From contig CAUZDY010000005.1 of the NCBI GenBank assembly GCA_963578805.1, positions 55,389 to 119,388 on the forward strand: DNA of 64,000 bases, given 5' to 3'. Of this stretch, positions 60,998 to 64,000 are shown piece after piece. Positions within the stretch are counted from its first letter, which is position 1, and every line of letters begins with the position of its first letter. A program made the position numbers and the translations under genes. The notes below the pieces were generated by a model, which saw nothing but the letters and a program-made list of their open reading frames with translations, was not told where the DNA came from and made no database searches. The DNA is from CAUZIB01 sp963578805 (GTDB lineage: Bacteria > Acidobacteriota > Vicinamibacteria > Vicinamibacterales > UBA8438).

Positions 60998-62506
60998 CTA
61001 TTCCTTGAGTACCTGCAGGAACACCCGGTTCGGTCCTCGCTGGACCAGCAGGAACGCCGTTCGGCCCGATTCGACCAAGTTAAGTTGTTGGACTGTGTCG
61101 GCGGCGTTCGCAACCTCGGTCCGATTGACGCTCACAATGACGTCGCCCGGCCGGGCTCCCCCGCTCTCCGCAGCGCCACCGCTCTCGAGATCGACGATGA
61201 CCGCGCCCTCGGTACCGTCGGGCACGCTCAACCGGCCAAAGATTTGCGGTGTCAAGTCTTGCAGCGTCATTCCGAAGCCTTCGCTGAAGTTGTCCTGAAC
61301 CGTCTGCGTCGGCTCCGCTTCCGTCTCCAAGTCAAGTTCTTCGATGGTGACGTTAAGCGTGACCTCTTCTCCGGCCCGCAGCACGATTACTGGTACAGTT
61401 GTCCCAGGGCGCGTTGCCACGACCTTGCTCTGGAGGTCTTCGGTGTCCTCGATACGGTTTCCGTTGTATCGCACGATGACATCGCCCGGCTGCATGTTGG
61501 CGTCAGCCGCCGGCCCACCTTCCTGGACCGATGACACGATCGCACCCATTCGCTCTGTCAACCCGAGGTCTTGAAACGATTCCCGCGCGACGTTCATGAT
61601 CTGGACACCGATTCGTCCACGGGTCACCTTGCCGCTGCGTAACTCGGTTAACAGCTCACGAACGGTGTTGCTGGGAATGGCAAATCCGATCCCCACATTC
61701 GACTGCCGGTCGCTGACGATGGCGGTGTTTATTCCCACCACCTCACCGCGGATGTTGAGGAGTGGCCCGCCGGAGTTACCAGGGTTAATCGCCGCATCTG
61801 TTTGAAGCACGTTCTGTGACCGACCTGGAACCGAGGTGAACGGTCGGCCGATGGCCGAGATCACACCGACGGTCACCGTATGGCCGAACCCGAACGGGTT
61901 ACCGATGGCCATGACCCAGTCACCAGGCGCCATTTGGCTCGAGTCGCCGAAGTTGGCCACTGCCAGGTCAAGGTCGGCGGGTACATCAGTGAGTTGGAGC
62001 AGTGCGCTGTCGGTCAGCGGGTCGCGTCCCAAAATCTCGGCCTCATAGAACAGAAGATCTTCATCGCCGAAAAAATCGATCTCGATCGTCGTGGCGTCCT
62101 CGACCACATGGTTATTGGTCAGGATCAAGCCGCTGGCGTCGATGACGAACCCAGTGCCTGCCGCCTGGACGGTTCGCTCCCGCGGCTGTTGGGGTTGTTG
62201 TTCCTGAGGCTGCCCGAAAAATTTTCGGAAGAGGTCGTCATCCCCAAAGAAGTTGTTAAGCTGGGAACTCTGGCGGGACTCGGTTCGAATGTTGACAACC
62301 ATCGCCGTCTGTGTCTTCGCGATTTCTCTGAATGTCCCGGCATCGATCGGTCCGTTGAGTGGCTCGCTATTCATCGGTGGGGGCGCGAAGGTCTGCGCAG
62401 AGGGTGCCGGCGCCATATCGAAGCGAGAGGCGATGACCAGACCGATGGCCATCGACACCACTGCGATAGGGACGGTGGAAAACAACGTGCTCCTTTGTGT
62501 CGACAT
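60998..62506 (-). CDS. Do-like periplasmic serine protease (DegP/HtrA family)
   Basis: The enzyme degrades or refolds damaged periplasmic proteins. ATG 62506 was chosen since GGAGG lies five bases upstream; the frame also opens at an ATG one codon earlier and at GTG 62527. The 502-residue product has a membrane anchor or signal (10-27), the triad H133, D166, S245 (NNHVV, TDSALL, GNSGGP) and two PDZ domains after residue 300. A Gln-rich loop stands before the catalytic domain. It could be DegQ or DegP; not separable here. Confidence 0.92.
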   Translation of the reverse strand: MSTQRSTLFSTVPIAVVSMAIGLVIASRFDMAPAPSAQTFAPPPMNSEPLNGPIDAGTFREIAKTQTAMVVNIRTESRQSSQLNNFFGDDDLFRKFFGQPQEQQPQQPRERTVQAAGTGFVIDASGLILTNNHVVEDATTIEIDFFGDEDLLFYEAEILGRDPLTDSALLQLTDVPADLDLAVANFGDSSQMAPGDWVMAIGNPFGFGHTVTVGVISAIGRPFTSVPGRSQNVLQTDAAINPGNSGGPLLNIRGEVVGINTAIVSDRQSNVGIGFAIPSNTVRELLTELRSGKVTRGRIGVQIMNVARESFQDLGLTERMGAIVSSVQEGGPAADANMQPGDVIVRYNGNRIEDTEDLQSKVVATRPGTTVPVIVLRAGEEVTLNVTIEELDLETEAEPTQTVQDNFSEGFGMTLQDLTPQIFGRLSVPDGTEGAVIVDLESGGAAESGGARPGDVIVSVNRTEVANAADTVQQLNLVESGRTAFLLVQRGPNRVFLQVLKE

Positions 62507-62638
62507 CATTTCCTCCAGCGGCTTCACTGACCCCGGGGTCCCACCCCGCGTTCCGCCATTTCTATAGATTACCTCAGTGTCTCGTCTGGGCGACTCGGTT
62601 TTAGCTGATCGTTGAGACGACCGAGTACGGATGGCGTT

Positions 62639-63847
62639 TCACCTTTTAGACATCAGCGGCACAATTTCGGTCTGAACTGGACCCGTTACCTGTGCGTCGT
62701 GATGGCTGACATACATATTGATTTCGGTCCGCACCCCAAACGTGTCCTGATAAATACCCGGTTCGATCGTGAGCCCAGTACCTGGGAGCAACCTGCGATC
62801 GTCATGGGTTTCGTGGTCGTCCATGTGCACACCGTTGCCATGAACCGACTCGCCGAGGCTGTGACCGGTCCGATGGATGAAGAATTGTCCCATGCCTGCG
62901 GCGTCGATTACTTCTCTAGCCGCACGGTCGACCTGCCAACCCCGCAAGTCCTCACCGGTCGCGCTGGCGTCTTTCACACGCGCGATGGCTGCGTCTCGGG
63001 CCGCCCGCGCGAGGTCGAACACCGCCGAGTACTCGGAAGGCACCCCAGCACCTGCGTATCCCATCCAGGTGATGTCGGCGAAGACGGCACCTCGCGTGTC
63101 TAGTTTGCCCCACAGGTCCAAAAGTACAATATTACCGTGCTCGATTCGTCGGTGCTCCTGTGCCGTCGGTAGGTAGTGGGGGTTTCCACTGCTCTGCTGC
63201 GAAGCAACCACAGGTGGAGAATCGGTGACCAGCTCGGCGTCTCTGAACCAACCCACCATTGTTTGCTGCACCTCGAACTCGCTCACCGGAGTGGCTGCTT
63301 CAAGACGCTCCCGGATAAGTGCAAACGCCCGATCCTTAATCTGGTACAGTCGATACGAGGCCGCGCGATGGGTCGCGAGCGCGGCCTCATCCCACACGGC
63401 TGCGAACCGCTGGACTAGGTCGCCAGATGACACGATTGTGACGCCAAATGCCCGGATCGCGTCAACGGTTCCTGCGTCAACCCGTGATATATACGGAATG
63501 GCTCCGTTCGGCGAATACTCCATCGCAAGGATGCCGCATCCGGTTAAGAGTTTCAAGAGTCCATCTTGAAGTTGCTGATGGCCCACGTAGAGTGTATGCG
63601 TTCCTGGCAGGTGAGCGAGGCTAGTCGGTTCGATAGCATGCATGAGCGAGCGTGGCTCGCCGGTCGCTGGAATAAGGTAGTACCACCGCCGTGTCGTGAG
63701 TTTCGCAGCCGAGTCGACCTGGACGACAGCCCGGGCGATCGGGTTCGATCCGTGAAAGTCACAGAGCAGCCAACCGTCGAGGTTGTCCTCCTGGAGAGCA
63801 CCCTGAATAGCGGGGAGATCGAACACCACCGACTGAGTATAGGTCAC
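62639..63847 (-). CDS. Xaa-Pro aminopeptidase-like M24 peptidase
   Basis: The 402-residue protein has an N-terminal creatinase-type domain and a C-terminal pita-bread metallopeptidase fold. Metal ligands can be traced in LLDLWGK (Asp), ADITW (Asp), HRTGHSLG (His), TIEPGIY (Glu) and TEINMYV (Glu). Start uncertain: GTG at 63847 has GGGA upstream at about eight bases; another GTG is at 63886. It lies 132 bases before degP on the same strand. Its substrates are presumably X-Pro dipeptides. Confidence 0.88.
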   Translation of the reverse strand: MTYTQSVVFDLPAIQGALQEDNLDGWLLCDFHGSNPIARAVVQVDSAAKLTTRRWYYLIPATGEPRSLMHAIEPTSLAHLPGTHTLYVGHQQLQDGLLKLLTGCGILAMEYSPNGAIPYISRVDAGTVDAIRAFGVTIVSSGDLVQRFAAVWDEAALATHRAASYRLYQIKDRAFALIRERLEAATPVSEFEVQQTMVGWFRDAELVTDSPPVVASQQSSGNPHYLPTAQEHRRIEHGNIVLLDLWGKLDTRGAVFADITWMGYAGAGVPSEYSAVFDLARAARDAAIARVKDASATGEDLRGWQVDRAAREVIDAAGMGQFFIHRTGHSLGESVHGNGVHMDDHETHDDRRLLPGTGLTIEPGIYQDTFGVRTEINMYVSHHDAQVTGPVQTEIVPLMSKR

Positions 63848-64000
63848 GTCGTTGGTCCCAAGATGTCCCGCTACGAGGTTGCACACAAAACGGAGTGAGA
63901 AGGCTTGAGACCGTGCCCGTGTCGTTCATGCGTGCAGCTGGATGTCGGCACGACGTGGGGCACGCGGACTGCCGAAGCGACGACGGTTTCGCAACGGGAA

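Noticed and set aside
63887..64000. Gene at the right edge
   Set aside because: No supported reading frame or RNA in the last 114 bases; too short to judge.

Overview
The window looks like chromosomal DNA of a Gram-negative bacterium of moderate to high GC content. It carries outer-membrane barrel proteins, a Tat system, a Do-type periplasmic protease, type IV pilin genes and a peptidoglycan-recycling gene pair. The gene orders rpoC-str-S10-spc-alpha and rimP-nusA-infB-ylxP-rbfA-nrnA-truB-rpsO-pnp, together with a pyruvoyl arginine decarboxylase, an archaeal-type prolyl-tRNA synthetase and a VKOR-DsbA fusion, fit Acidobacteriota (Vicinamibacteria-like) best. That assignment is inference. No prophage, insertion sequence, CRISPR array, rRNA or recognisable tRNA is visible.

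Layout. (1) 1-22.2 kb, plus strand: the 3' end of rpoC followed by an almost uninterrupted run of translation genes from rpsL to rplQ, including fusA, tuf, secY, adk, map and rpoA. infA is frameshifted by an 11-bp tandem duplication. (2) 22.2-28.2 kb, minus strand: an EF-G paralogue and an ABC-type export module (a frameshifted membrane-fusion protein and two MacB-like permeases) with no ATPase gene. (3) 28.3-35.6 kb, mostly plus strand: a pyruvoyl arginine decarboxylase with an outer-membrane barrel, a type IV pilin, a VKOR-DsbA protein, a prepilin peptidase and aroB. Four gene remnants lie between them: the N-terminus of a PilB/GspE ATPase, the N-terminus of an ABC ATPase, the C-terminus of a sigma-54 activator, and nadB with an internal deletion. 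This stretch is clearly decaying. (4) 35.6-46 kb: proS, an OmpA-like protein, tatC/tatA, divergent ctpA, a possible structured RNA ending in a strong terminator, and smc. (5) 46.2-64 kb, minus strand: pnp, rpsO, truB, nrnA, rbfA, ylxP, infB, nusA and rimP, then, upstream of a hairpin terminator, asnS, amgK, murU, midA, a degP-like gene and an M24 peptidase.

How the genes work together. Most of the window makes and runs the translation and transcription machinery: ribosomal proteins, translation factors, RNA polymerase subunits, NusA, ribosome maturation factors, two aminoacyl-tRNA synthetases and RNA turnover enzymes. The rest serves the envelope: SecY and Tat export, disulfide formation, proteolysis by CtpA and DegP, MurNAc recycling by AmgK and MurU, and outer-membrane proteins.

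The most notable signals are the infA duplication, the string of remnants at 30-36 kb, the unexplained RNA-like element between ctpA and smc, and the decarboxylase-barrel pair. No completely new multi-gene system could be supported from the sequence alone.
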